From NCBI GenBank assembly GCA_937967505.1, contig CALCJM010000044.1, positions 1 to 60,981 of the forward strand: a stretch of DNA of 60,981 nucleotides. The letters run 5' to 3'. Every line of letters starts with the position of its first letter. Position 1 is the first letter of the stretch. The notes beneath the pieces are model-generated. The model did not search any database. It worked only from the letters and a program-made list of their open reading frames with translations, and was not told the origin of the DNA. Shown here one piece after another: positions 26,653 to 39,400 of this stretch. Source of the DNA: an uncultured Pirellulaceae bacterium. Its GTDB lineage: Bacteria > Planctomycetota > Planctomycetia > Pirellulales > Pirellulaceae. The position numbers and the translations under genes were made by a program.

Positions 26653-27972
26653 ATGTCAGAAATGATCGAACCAGCGGCATTGAAGCCGCCCACACGCAAG
26701 CGTTACTTTATTCTCGCGCTGATTTTTATTACGGTTATCATCAACTACCTTGACCGCACCAACATTTCGGTGGCGGCCGACGAAATCCAGGGCGACCTGA
26801 ACCTGGATGACATCGCCATGGGACTGGTCTTTTCGGCATTTGGTTGGACGTACAGCCCGTGCCAGGTCCCCGGGGGAATTCTGGCGGACCTGTTCAAACC
26901 ACGGAAACTTTACCCGATACTGCTAACTCTCTGGTCCTTCGTGACGCTGCTTCAGGCGGCCTGCACCAACACGATTGGTTTTGTGTTGTGCCGGTTGGGC
27001 ATCGGCGCATTCGAAGCACCGTCCTATCCGATCAACAACCGCATCGTCACCAACTGGTTCCCCGAAAATGAACGGGCCTCAGCGATTGCAATCTACACTT
27101 CGGCACAGTTTCTTGGTCTGGCCGTGATGGCACCGCTGTTAACCTACGTGCAAATTGCAGTGGGTTGGCAGGCCCTGTTTGTCGGATCGGGCATTCTGGG
27201 TATCGCATGGGCGGTGATCTGGTACATGGGCTACCGCGACCCCGAAGACCACCAAACGATCAGCACCGAAGAACTTCAACTGATCAAGGACGGGGGAGGA
27301 ATGGTCTCCGACGCAACCACCGCAGACCCCACGCAGCGCAACCAGTTTCAATGGCATGAGCTGTTTCAGGTACTGGGGTATCGGAAGCTGTGGGCGATCT
27401 ACATTGGTCAGTTCTGTCTGGGGACGCTGTTCGTATTCTTCATGACATGGTTCATGCCGTTTTTGAAACAAACCGTCAAAAACCAAGCGGATATTGACCT
27501 AGAACAGTCGGCATGGCTGGCAGGACTGCCCTTTCTGGCAGCGTTTGTTGGCGTACTGTTATCCGGATGGAGTTCCGACTGGATGATTCGCCGGAAGTTC
27601 TCAACCGAGGTCGCCCGCAAAGCCCCCGTGATTGTTGGTATGCTGCTGATGATGTCGGTGATCGGCGTGAATTACACGCAAAGTCTGACCGCCATGATTC
27701 TGATTTTGTCGTTATCATTCTTCGGCAACGGTTTGGCGTCGATCAATTGGGTGTTCGTCTCGCTGATGGCACCGAAAAAACTGATTGGCCTCACCGGCGG
27801 AGTCTTCAATCTGTTCGGTGGACTGGCGGCAATCCTGACTCCGATTGTGATCGGGTACCTAAAGCACGAAAACGACTACAGCAATGCATTTGTCTACATC
27901 TGTTTTGTTGCCTTTGTGGGACTCTGCAGCTATCTATTTCTGCTGGGGAAGGTCGAACGCGTTGAGGGCTGA
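26653..27972 (+). CDS. MFS transporter, anion:cation symporter type (sugar acid uptake)
   Basis: A 439-residue major facilitator with about twelve membrane spans. The first loop and motif A region (NYLDRTNISVAADEIQGDL, GGILADLFKPRKLYP) and the segment CRLGIGAFEAPSYPINNRIV followed by NWFPENERASAIAIY are typical of the ACS subfamily that includes the hexuronate (ExuT), galactonate (DgoT) and glucarate (GudP) carriers. The position between KDPG aldolase and a dehydratase strongly suggests import of a sugar acid such as galactonate. The exact substrate is not determinable. The 46-base gap to the next gene is consistent with co-transcription. Confidence 0.88.
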   Translation: MSEMIEPAALKPPTRKRYFILALIFITVIINYLDRTNISVAADEIQGDLNLDDIAMGLVFSAFGWTYSPCQVPGGILADLFKPRKLYPILLTLWSFVTLLQAACTNTIGFVLCRLGIGAFEAPSYPINNRIVTNWFPENERASAIAIYTSAQFLGLAVMAPLLTYVQIAVGWQALFVGSGILGIAWAVIWYMGYRDPEDHQTISTEELQLIKDGGGMVSDATTADPTQRNQFQWHELFQVLGYRKLWAIYIGQFCLGTLFVFFMTWFMPFLKQTVKNQADIDLEQSAWLAGLPFLAAFVGVLLSGWSSDWMIRRKFSTEVARKAPVIVGMLLMMSVIGVNYTQSLTAMILILSLSFFGNGLASINWVFVSLMAPKKLIGLTGGVFNLFGGLAAILTPIVIGYLKHENDYSNAFVYICFVAFVGLCSYLFLLGKVERVEG

Positions 27973-28018
27973 GACAACTTGAATTAACCAATGGACAGAA
28001 CAAGAATCAATACCGATC

Positions 28019-29197
28019 ATGAAAATCACCGACATTAAAGTCTATCCGGTCTGGCTGGGTCATCGAAACGTCTGTCTGACCAAGGTCGAAACCGACTCCG
28101 GCATTTACGGCTGGGGGGAATCGGGACTGTCCGGCCGTGAACTGGCGGTGGTCGGCGCGACGAAACACTTTCGCGCATTGCTGATCGGAAAAGACCCACG
28201 CAACATCGATTCCATCTGGCAGGAACTCTATCGCAGCCAATACTTCGAGGGGGGACGGGTCCTCACCGCAGCGATCAGCGCAATCGATATCGCACTGTAC
28301 GACATCTTGGGAAAATCGCTGGGTGTCCCTGTGTGGCAGTTACTGGGCGGCAGACAGCGGGACCATATTGAATGCTTCATTACATCATCCGCACCGATGG
28401 GGCAGGCATTCGTTGACGATGCCAAAGCATTGGCCGACGAGGGCTGGAAAGTGATTCGGGCGACCACCGGCGTGCACGGCGAACCCGATATAACCACGCC
28501 CTACGATACGCGTAAATCCATCGCCGATGTCGCCGCGTCACTGGTGGAGGCGCGCACGGTTTTGGGCAATGAGATTGTGTTGGGCGTTGATTTTCATCAT
28601 CGTTTGTCCGTCGCCGAAGCAGCCAGTTTTTGTCAGCGCATGCCGACAGGAACGATCGATTTTCTGGAAGAGCCCATTCGGGACGAAACTCCTGGTGCCT
28701 ATCAAACGCTGCGTTCGATGGTGGATGTGCCGTTTGCCATCGGCGAAGAGTTTTCCAGCAAATGGCAATTCTTGCCCTACATTGAAAACGATATTACGAA
28801 TTTTGCCCGAGTCGATATCTGCAACGTCGGTGGATTTACCGAGGCAAAAAAGGTGGCCGCAATGGCCGAATCGCACTACATTGACTTGATGCCACATGAT
28901 CCTCTGGGACCAATCTGTACGGCGGCGACGATTCATCTGGCCGCATCGATCACGAATTTCAACTGGCTGGAAGTACCGCCTTACGGTGATGATAGCGACG
29001 ATGGAGAATCTGAAACGCTCACGACCGAAGACATGTTCTTTACCGGTTGCTGCAAGCTGGATTCAACGATTTATCATATCCCTGAAACGCCCGGTCTGGG
29101 AATCGACGTTCTCGAAGAAGAACTGACGAAGAAAGAGTTTGCGTATTGGGAACCGCCGCGCCTGGCCAAACCCGATGGCTCGTACACGAACTGGTAA
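28019..29197 (+). CDS. D-galactonate dehydratase-like enzyme (mandelate racemase/enolase superfamily)
   Basis: A 392-residue enolase-superfamily dehydratase. The N-terminal capping domain has TKVETDSGIYGWGESGLSG and IDIALYDILGKSLGVPVWQL. The barrel has the metal ligands and acid/base residues expected for the galactonate dehydratase (DgoD/GalD) group: VDFHHRL (about 189-195), DFLEEPI (about 214-220), IGEEFSS (about 241-247) and MPHDPLGP (about 290-297, the equivalent of the DgoD PHCPLGP). The product would be 2-keto-3-deoxygalactonate, which the kinase and aldolase upstream would convert to pyruvate and glyceraldehyde 3-phosphate (De Ley-Doudoroff route). Related sugar acids cannot be excluded. 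Confidence 0.85.
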   Translation: MKITDIKVYPVWLGHRNVCLTKVETDSGIYGWGESGLSGRELAVVGATKHFRALLIGKDPRNIDSIWQELYRSQYFEGGRVLTAAISAIDIALYDILGKSLGVPVWQLLGGRQRDHIECFITSSAPMGQAFVDDAKALADEGWKVIRATTGVHGEPDITTPYDTRKSIADVAASLVEARTVLGNEIVLGVDFHHRLSVAEAASFCQRMPTGTIDFLEEPIRDETPGAYQTLRSMVDVPFAIGEEFSSKWQFLPYIENDITNFARVDICNVGGFTEAKKVAAMAESHYIDLMPHDPLGPICTAATIHLAASITNFNWLEVPPYGDDSDDGESETLTTEDMFFTGCCKLDSTIYHIPETPGLGIDVLEEELTKKEFAYWEPPRLAKPDGSYTNW

Positions 29198-29233
29198 CGA
29201 ATCGTTTTCAATCCTCCGAAACGACAGGCGAGA

Positions 29234-29671
29234 CTATCCCCGGTTGCATGTCATGCGATCAACGATTTCCTTCAACCGGTTGCGTTGAAATGCCCCGGGA
29301 AGTTTTCCCTTGAACTCAACCGAGGAATCCGTCTGGCTACTGGCGTTTCGCAAATCGTCTAAGCCGTTCAGTCGATTGCTCTTTGCAGGTTTGTCGAACG
29401 GCAGCAAAGCCGGTCGATTGTCCTTTGCGGGTTTACCCGTTTGCTCGTTAGTGTCAAAGACAATTGTAAAATTGGCCTGAAGGTCTTCTGCTTCAGGAAT
29501 ATTTGTTGCTTCACGGGAATCCTTCTTCTCAAGTTCACCGCGCGCGATATGTACATCGGCCGGCGCTTCGATGCCCAACCGAATGGTATTCCCTTTGATT
29601 TTAAGAACGCGAATCTTGATTTTTCCATCGATCATGATGTCCTGATCGACCTTCCTTGAAAGTACCAGCAT
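29234..29671 (-). CDS. csrA: CsrA-family RNA-binding regulator with a long C-terminal tail
   Basis: Residues 1-51 are a clear CsrA/RsmA domain: MLVLSRKVDQDIMIDGKIKI, RVLKIKGNTIRLGIEAP and ADVHIARGELEKK, including the conserved arginine used for GGA recognition. Normal CsrA proteins have about 60-75 residues; this one has 145. The extra 90 or so residues are polar and contain two copies of a short unit (PAKDNRPALLPFD and PAKSNRLNGLDD), encoded by two similar 22-base direct repeats. The tail ends basic (FQRNRLKEIVDRMTCNRG). A good AAGGAA ribosome binding site precedes the ATG. It is convergent with the sugar-acid operon and divergent from the giant adhesin gene. It probably represses or stabilises mRNAs by binding GGA loops; the tail's role is unknown. 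Confidence 0.9.
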   Translation of the reverse strand: MLVLSRKVDQDIMIDGKIKIRVLKIKGNTIRLGIEAPADVHIARGELEKKDSREATNIPEAEDLQANFTIVFDTNEQTGKPAKDNRPALLPFDKPAKSNRLNGLDDLRNASSQTDSSVEFKGKLPGAFQRNRLKEIVDRMTCNRG

Positions 29672-30422
29672 CGTAATTCCTTTTTAACTGATTCCGTTTG
29701 CGCGTGGTGCTGAAGAAGGAAGTCAACCATTGACAACCTGACCACTCTTTCGTGATTTCAAAACCGGTTTGATTTTGATAATTCAAGATCAGCAACTAGG
29801 ATGCCGAAACGCAGCCAAATCTTATTTTGTCAGGAATTTGATTAAAACCTAGCGGTTTTCGTAACAATAGATAAGCATGAGAAAGAAGTGTGCCAGCATT
29901 TCCAGTCTGCCAGCATCGAGTCAAAAGTACAATCTCCTGAAAAATATTCAGACTGACACACAATCACTCAAGTTGAGACACGCCCGTCTACCAGATTTGT
30001 CAGGCGAAAAGAGCCTTCGGCACATGCTTCTCACGGTTCGATGTGATGAAAGCCACGTCTGCCAGAAGTGCGCTGCCAGTCATTCACTTTTTAGGTTCAA
30101 CGGGTAGTACTCTTTCGAACCATCTTCCTCTGTCCTGTCTTGAGGCGGTCCTCCCCATTCTTAGACAATTCAGCTCCCTTCTCCGTCGTCCCACAGCCGT
30201 TTGAGTAAGGAAAACCCGATTGATTTATTCGGAGCTAGCGGCCCCCCCACGCAAACCATTTACCCAACCGGTGTGGCTGCCATCTTGGTCAACCGGTATG
30301 GCTCACTCTTCGATAAATCAGATAGAACAAGTTATCCTAGGGCCATCTATCCCGTTAATCTTTTTCGCGGTTAGGAACAAAGCACGACCTCCTCGTGGTA
30401 ACGTTCTCCTGCCAGTTCTGCC
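29672..30422. other. 751-base divergent intergenic region
   Basis: This is the presumed promoter and long leader region between csrA and the giant adhesin gene. One frame of 76 codons (29877-30107) begins with ATG but shows no ribosome binding site and no family, so I do not call it. Several GGA triplets occur near 30209-30236 but I see no clean CsrA-type hairpin. No ribosome binding site of the GGAG type is evident just before 30423. Confidence 0.4.
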
Positions 30423-33400
30423 ATGCAATCCAATGAACACAACTCTAATCGTCGTCCCCTACACCAATCCATATTCGAAGCACTTGAAGAACGGGTGTTG
30501 TTCGATGGGGTGCCCGATGCCCCGTTTATTGGTCCGGCCCCTGCTACGGAGCCTATGCCAGACCAAGCACCGACTGTCCAATTCCAGTCACTGGAACAGG
30601 CCGACCCTGCACCTCCCCGCGCATTAATCATTATCGATCCGGCTGTTCCAGACAGCTCCCAACTGCTCGCATCGATCCTTGATTCAGAAACCAACACGGC
30701 ATTCGAAGTCCGGCTGCTGGATGGGCACTCTGACGGTGTCAGTGAAATCACGGGAGTCCTTGCTGACAACAAAAACCAATATGACGCGGTTCACATTATC
30801 TCGCACGGTGAAGCGGGCAAGATCGAACTGGGTAATACCACACTGTCCAACGACAATCTGCATCACTACATCGATGAACTGGTCAGTTGGTCCAATGCCC
30901 TGAGCGACAATGCGGACCTGCTGTTCTACGGCTGTAACCTTGCCGGTGACGCAGACGGTGAAATGTTCCTCGAATCCATGCGGGCTGTCACGGGAGCGGA
31001 TGTGGCCGCATCCGATGACCTGACCGGTTCTGCCAGCGCTGACGGTGACTGGGAACTCGAATTTGCACTGGGCAACATCCAGACCGCCGCCCTTTCCGCA
31101 ACCAACTGGCAAGGGACCCTGGCCATTGAAGCCATTGACGGTGCCGTCTCCATCGTGGACGCCGAAGGTTCGACCGCCGGCACCGTGACACTGACCAATA
31201 ACTCCCTTCCTGAAACCGTCACCATCATCGGCACTCCCCAGCGCGTCGGCCAAATGCTCGAGCGCGTGTGGCAGTTCTCCGAAACGGCTGACACCGGCCG
31301 CGCGACGTATGTTTTTGATGTCAGTAGCGTCGCCGGAATCAACGCTACTATCGCAGCACAATTCGGCCTGATCATCTCCGATCAAGCCGATTTGTCCGGG
31401 ACCAACACGACAACACTGGTCGCCAGTGGCTACGATGCGGTTAACCAGTTGGTGTACTTCCATCAGGTCGATCTCGTCAGTGGCGATTACTTCGGGTTGG
31501 CCACCGAAGTCGTGCAAGACAACTTCGAGATTGCGCCTGTTGCCAGCGGTGCCGAAGACAGCGCAATCGATTTGGGACTGACGCTACGGCCAGCGCTGAC
31601 CGATGGCGGGCAACTGCGTGACATCATTGGCACCGACACGGGCTACCGCAGCAGTACCGCCGGCGCAGCATCGACTGATTTCCTGATTCCCGCCGGAACC
31701 ACTGGCATCAAAATCACCGGATATTCAACGCGCGACATCAACACGGGTAACACGAACAATGATGCGACCAATGACGACTACCAATTTCTCAACGCCAGTA
31801 TCGATCTGGATACCGAACAATCCAATGGCTTCATCGGCCACATCATCGACCAAGGCCCCTCGCGCAGCGACCAGTTCGGCTGGAGCGGTGCTCCATTGGG
31901 TACAGGGGTTCTTTCCGGCGGCGCGACGGTCACCGGCGACGCTAATGACAACATCAATCCTGTTTTCACGATTGTCGATGGCGTTCTACAGATCGTTGAA
32001 AACCATCCACTACAGACGGCATATCATGTTGAGTTTCTGACCAACGCCACGTCCAGCAGCGACTTTATTCAAACCGCCTCTGCCGTCCGCGAGGACGGTG
32101 ACCAAACTGACGTTTCTCTGACCGTTCCCGCAAACGCTGACTACCTGATCATTAGCATCGCCGACGCCGCCACCTCCAGCAATTCAGCAGTCGAATACAA
32201 AGGCAACAGCCGGATCTATGTCGATCTGAACACACTGACCGCATCCGGTGTTGTCGCGGCGCAGCGCGGTGAAACGGACAATCGGGTGTTGACTTACGCA
32301 TTTGAAGACTACGACATTTCCTCCAACGGAACCGGGACGATCCTCAACGGAGCCACCAGCATCGTCGGTGATACGCAACAATCCGCTGGCCTGAACAACG
32401 ACAATCAGATCTACATCGACAGCACCGGCAACCTGATCATCAACCGCGATAATTCGTTCGCGTCCGGCTTCAACAGTTTGGTAACCGTTGAGTATTACGA
32501 TCGCAAGGATGTCGGATCATCAGCGGCAGCACTTGGACAAGCCACCGCTTACGGCACGTGGAATTCTGACCCGTCAGACCCCATTTCTACGCTTGATTTT
32601 GACATCCCTGAAAATGCCACACTGGGCATTCTGAATTTGTCGATGAACGGGACGCGCACCAGCGACACCAACGAGAACATGGGCGCGGGGTTTGCGGTCA
32701 TCGATCTGGTCAACGGCACCAGCAGCGGTACCATCTACATGGTGCGGGCCAGCAACATTGTCGATCTGGTGGCATGGGATCAAACCGGTTTTGGTACCGA
32801 GTTTTTCGATGACCCAAACTCAATCAGCAACCACACAACGATCAATCAGTTTAACGACAAATTCGCAGGCAATGCCCGGTTTAATCTTGTCAACGGTGGC
32901 GACACATTGCAGTTGGCCACCAACAGCCCGGACGGCACCCAGACGTTTCGGGACTACCTGGCTGGTGGTCAAATCGAATGGTATGGATCGCGACCGCTGG
33001 AGGTTGCCGGCTTTCTAACCGGTGGAACGTTTAACCAGGGCAGCCTCAATCCGAACACCGGCAACTGGGAGCTAACGATCGCCCAAGCCCAATCCGGCCT
33101 GTCTTTTCTCCCGGACACACACGTTTCGAGCATGTCGCCGTTTCCAGTTTCCATCACGATCGGCAACGAAACAGAAACCATCTCCGTGCGTGTCGAAGCG
33201 GTTATCGACCCGATCTCCTTCACGACAGTCGATGCTTGCGGCGACGAGGACACCGACATCTCAATCAGTGCCAACGTGGCTCCGGTTTTCGTCGATGCTG
33301 ACGGAAGTGAATCTGTCACGTCTCTGGTCCTGTCCGAAATTCCCGTCGGCCACACAATCAGCGATGGCACCAACAATTTTACCGCGACGACCTCCAGTCA

Positions 33401-36400
33401 ATCTGCCGACATCACCGCATGGGACCAATCCTTGTTGACCTACCGGGCACCACCAAATGAAAGCGGGACCTTTACGCTAAAGCTGGATGTAGACTGGCAG
33501 GATGTCGGCGGTGGCGTCACCGACACCGATTCCATCTCAACAAATTTTGACATCGTCGTTAAATCCATCAACGACAATCCCGTCGCCGTTGACAACAACT
33601 ACACCGTCTTGGGCAACACCACCCTGACCGTTTCGTCATCCAGTGGTCTGTTGAACAACGACAGCGATGCCGACCTAGACAGCCTGACGGTCAACACAAC
33701 CCCCGTTTCCGGGCCATCCAATGGAATGGTCACACTCGGCAGCGACGGTTCATTTGTCTATACGCCGACAGGAGGATTCTCCGGCCCTGATTCGTTCGTT
33801 TATCAGATCACCGACAACAATGGCGGATTTGATACGGCCACGGCATTCATTGACGTCTCTGATCCTGTTACCGGTCCGCTGATGGCCAACCCGGACACGG
33901 TGATGACCAACGAGGAAGTTTCGATCAACATCGCAGTCATGGGCAACGATAACCTGCCGACGACCGGCGCATTCAACATTCAATCCACCACCCCGCCGAC
34001 CAACGGTTCAATTTTGGTTCTGCCCAACGGAACGATCGACTACACCCCCGACGCCGATTTCTTTGGTACTGACACCTTCACCTATACGCTGGCCGACGCC
34101 AGCGGCAGAACCAGCACTGCCACCGTGACTGTTGATGTGGCCAACGTGCAGGATCCTCCCACCGCCAACGCCGACAGTGGCTCGACCGCTGAAGACGTCA
34201 CTCTGCCCAACATCAATATCCTTGGCAATGACAGCGACCCGGACAACGATGCACTGACGGTCACAATGGCCACTGCTGCCAACGGGATGGTGACGATCAA
34301 CGGCGACGGCACGATTGACTACACACCCAACGCCAATTTCTTTGGCAGCGACACGATCAACTACACGATCAGCGACAACAATGGTGGGTTCGCGTCCAGC
34401 ACCGTGCTGATTAACGTTTCCCCGGATCCCGACCCGCCAACCTCCAGTGACCAAACAGTAACTGTCGACGAAGACGATGTCTATTTGTTTGCGGGTAGCG
34501 ATTTTGCCTTTGCCGATGCGGACGCGAGCGACTCTCTGGTTACCGTGCGCATTGACACCTTGCCCGCCGACGGGCAGCTGTTGTTTGATGGTGTCGCCGT
34601 GGTGCCCGGGCAAATCGTATCCCTGTCCGCAATCAACGCGGCGCGTCTGACTTTCGCACCGGCCGCCAATGGCTTTGGCAGCGCTTACACGACATTTACT
34701 TTTTCGGTCAGTGATGGAGCCCTGTTTCAGACTATGCCCAACACGATCACGGTCGATGTCATTCCACTACCAGACGCACCGCTGGTCTTTGACGACACGC
34801 TTACGGTCGCCGAAGAATCAACAGGCACTCCGATCAACATCACGCCGCCAACCGATCCTGACCTAGATACATTAACCGCAACCATCACCGGCCTGCCGAC
34901 ACTGGGCAACGTCTTTTTGGCCGATGGCACCACGCGCGTGAGCAACGGAGATGTGCTGACCATCGCGCAGTTGACCACATTGGTCTTCGACGGACCGATC
35001 GACTATTCCACCGGCAGCATTCCGGGCGACCTGACCTACGATGTGTTCGACGGCATCACCACCGTCAGTGGTTCCGTCGCCATCACCATCACACCTGTCA
35101 ATGATCCACCCGAAATTTGCCTGGAAGGCCACGTCACCACCGGTAACACTTTCATCGACGACCGCAGCGGATTCAACATCGCGCTGAACAACAACCCGGC
35201 CTCAACAGTAATCGATGATGGAGGCGCATTTGCAGCTGATCCGACCACGGGCACCGCAGCATCCATCACGCGCAGCGGAACTGTCGCAGGTCAGCCATTC
35301 TCCTACACCGTTTACGATGTTGATTTCAGCAACACACCGACCGGAACGATCACCCCGGGGGTCGTGGGGGGCGACATCAATGATCTGGACAATCTGGTCA
35401 TCGAATCACCGGTCTCTCAGGGTGCAGCGACCGGCAGCGGTTCATGGGGCGTTGATTCGGCTACAGGACAAACATCAACCCGCAACGCGCTGTTGTTTGA
35501 CTTCACCAACACAGGCGGTAACAACGGCATCGGTCACTTTGGAGCAGAATTCCACGACACTGAAGGTGACCCGGCTTTCACCGCCGTACAATTCCGCGTC
35601 TACAAAGCGGGTGTGCTGATCGATTCTGGCACCATCGACTGGGGCACCGGAAATAATGGCAACAACGAATCACATTTCTTTGGCTACGTCGCCACCTCAG
35701 CCGCGATGTCGTTTGATCAAATCGCTATCCTCGTCGGCGACCAAAATGCTGGCGGTGGTCTGGGAGAAAGATTGGCCGCCGACCGGTTTACCTTCGGTGC
35801 CGCGTCTGCCGAACCCATCTGCCAGGCGGACCATATCGATACTTTCATCGAGGGCGGATCACCGGTGTCACTCATTGGCCCAACCTCCAGTATCATTGAC
35901 GTCGATGATACCAGTTTCCCAACCTTCGCCATCGATGTCGGCCTCGCCACCATTGCCGACACGAATCAAGAGCACCTGACGATTAACGGAACAGACTTTC
36001 CACTGGACGCCGTCAATGATTCGATCACCACCGTGACCGTTGGCGGTATCGATTACTCTGTCTCCTGGACAGCCGCCGCAACGACTCTGAACTTTGTGCG
36101 CGACGACGCGACAGAAATGTCCGGTCCCGAGATTACGGCAGTGTTGGCAGCGATCAACTATCGCAACGATGCAGTACTGCCAACCGAATCCGATCGCACA
36201 TTTGATGTGACCATTGACGATGGTGACGATGTCAGCAATATTGCTACCAGCACCATTACTGTCGTACGTTCCGTAGAATCCGTTTTGTGGACGGTGACAG
36301 GTGACGCTTCTGTCATTGACGGCAACCATGCTGCGTACAACCTGTCGCTGTCCGCCCCGATGCGTGCCGGAGAAACGGCCTCGGTCGATCTGGCTTTGGC

Positions 36401-39400
36401 CAACATCGATACCACCAACGCCGACACCGGAACACTCAATGCCGCCATCACGACCGCTGTTGCCGCCTATTCCGGCCCGGGGGCAGTCACCTGGAATGGC
36501 ACCACGCTGACCTTCACCAGCGCTGGCAATGGCCCAATGAGCAGCCTGACCATCAACCTGCCAACTTCCCCCGACGGCATCTACGAAGGTAACGAAGACT
36601 ATTCAATCAACCTTTCCAATCCCGCCACCACGACCGGACAAGACGTTTCACTGGGCGCTTTCAGCACCGTCCAAACGACGATCATCGACAATGATCCAGC
36701 ACCAACGGTCTTGATCAGTGACGGTTCGGCCGACGAAGGTGATGCCGTTGAGTTCACCATTTCAACCGACATTGGCTCGACAGAAGACATCACACTTGAC
36801 CTGTCCGTCACCAGCGGTTCTGCCATCGCGGGTGTCGATTTCCAGACTACCAACTTTGAATTCTTCGACGGGTCTGTTTGGCAACCGGCCGCCAACGGTT
36901 CGCAGGTCACCTTGCCCGCCGGGACGATGTCGTTACTGGTGCGCGTCGATTCGATTCAGGATGGTGCGGTTGAACCGGACGAGACCTTCGGCATTTCCGC
37001 AACCGTTCTGTCCGGTACGGTCACGGCCTCGAGCGACACCGGGGTTGGCACCATCGTCAACGACGACTTGGCGCTATTGAATATCGGTGATGTGACAATC
37101 GACGAAGACAACGGCTTTTTGACATTTACTATTGCGCTGGATCAACCGCCAACATCCACCATTAGCGTCAACTACGCAACGGGGACCACAGGAACCGCCA
37201 CCGCCGGGACTGATTTTACTGCCACCTCGGGCACGCTTACCTTTAACCCCGGCCAACAAACCCAAACCATTGTGGTTGCGGTCGCCAACGATGACCTGTA
37301 CGAGCAATCCGAGACGGTTGTTGTCAATCTGTTGATGGCTTCGGGAGGCACAATTGTTGATGGTGAAGGCATTGGTACAATCATCGACGACGGCAGCGGC
37401 CCCAACGGTACAGACGATGACCGCCCTGTCATCTCGATCAGCAATCCCAGCGTGACCGAAGGCGATGATACGCACGCTGTATTTACACTTTCGCTTTCCA
37501 ATCCTAGCGTTGAAGACATCGATCTGTCATTGGCACTGGTCGAGGGATCCGCCAGCAACGGCACCGACTTTGGCCCGGGACTGGAGTACTTTGACGGAAC
37601 AATGTGGCAGCCAGTAGCTGCAAGTGTAACGATTGCTGCTGGAGAAACCTCAGTGCAAATCCGTACGCCGATTCTTGACGATGCGATTATCGATGGCGGC
37701 GAAACCTTTTCTTTGATCGCCACGCAAGTTGCCGGTACAACGTTGAACTCCAGTGCGACCGGTACTGGCACAATTGCGGACGATCCCGTGCCAGATCCTA
37801 CCACCGTCGGGTTAATCGGCCCGCCCAATGTCACCGAAGGCAACATGGCCACATACACGGTGACTCTCGACAACACACCGTTGACCGACGTGACCGTAAC
37901 ATTCACCTATGCGGGCATCGCCGCCGGTGGAACCGACTATTCTGGCGTGGCTTCCGTGACCATTCCCGGTGGCAATACGATGGCGACGTTTGATGTCGCC
38001 ACGATTGACGACTCGCTGGGCGAGCCACTGGAAAATGTGATAGTGAGCATTGATACCATCACTGGCGGTTCCTTGGAGGGGCTGCAAATCTCACCGACCG
38101 CCAATTCAGTCACCACAAACATCGTCGACGATGACGTGCCTGTCATCGCGGTCAATGACGTCATCGTCACCGAAGACCTAGATCCGTACGCCGAATTTAC
38201 GGTCGAACTTTCCAATCCAACCTTTGAAACGATTCTGTTCGACCTCACTGCCACCTCTGGAACGGCCACCGGTGGCGGCGTCGATTTCGGAGTTCTTGGC
38301 GTGGATGATCTGGAAGTCTTTGACGGAACGACATGGACGCCCGCAGCTTCTGCATCGATCGCTGCCGGGACAACTTCAGCCAGATTCAGAATCCTGATTC
38401 TTGATGACGCGTTTGCCGAAATCATGGAATCGTTTACTGTCACTGCGACAACGATCGCTGGTACGACATCCAACCCGGCGGACTCAGGCACCGGCACGAT
38501 CTTGGATGAACCCACCGCCTTGGACACAGTGCTGGTTTCCATCGCGGGACCACCTTCAGTCCTTGAAGGCGACACTACGACTCCTTACACATTGTCGCTA
38601 ACGGAGATTGCGGCTGAAGATGTCTCCATCACACTGTCGTACTCTGGAACCGCCTTCGATGGTTCGGATTTTAGTGGCGTGGCGGTCGTCTCGATTCCAA
38701 CAGGTTCAAATTCAGCCATTTTCATGTTGCCTACACTGGACGACACTCTTTATGAGGCAAACGAGTCCATTATCGTGACGATCGACAGTGTGACAGGAGG
38801 AGGATTTGAAGGCATCGCTGTCGATATGGCATCTGCTCAAGTCACGACGCTAATCACGGACACCGCTGATATCCCTACGGTCTCGATCAACGATGTCGCA
38901 GCGGTTGAAGGGACCGACGACTGGGCGGTTTACACGATCGAACTTTCCAATCTATCAGTCGAAGATATCAGTGTCAGCCTGTCGCTGGCCGATGGAACAG
39001 CGCTTTCAACAGGCACCGACTTCGGCAGCGCCGGAGTTGGCAACCTGCAAGTCTTCAACGGCACGACCTGGGTAGATGCTGCGACCGCGACTATCGCCGG
39101 CGGTGAATATTCAGTACAAGTGCGAGTTCCAATTATCGACGACTCAATTGATGAACCGGACGAAAACTATACTTTGACCGTTGATGTCATCGCCGGCACA
39201 ACGGCCAACATTCAGCTTGTTGGAACGGGCACGATCATTGATGACGATGCCGCTCCCCACATTACGATCGCCGATGCGATAGCTGACGAAGGTGACCCGT
39301 TGGTGTTTGCTGTGACACTGTCCAACCCGTCCTCAACCGACATCGTGTTGGACTTTCTTGCCACCGGCGGCACCGCCAGCACAACCACCGACTATAACGC

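Noticed and set aside
29877..30107. 76-codon plus-strand frame upstream of the giant gene
   Set aside because: No ribosome binding site, no recognisable family and unusual composition; treated as leader or intergenic sequence.
30684..31517. 277-codon minus-strand frame opposite the DUF4347 region
   Set aside because: Antisense shadow of the giant gene, which has clear domains in its own frame; no start signal or known motif.
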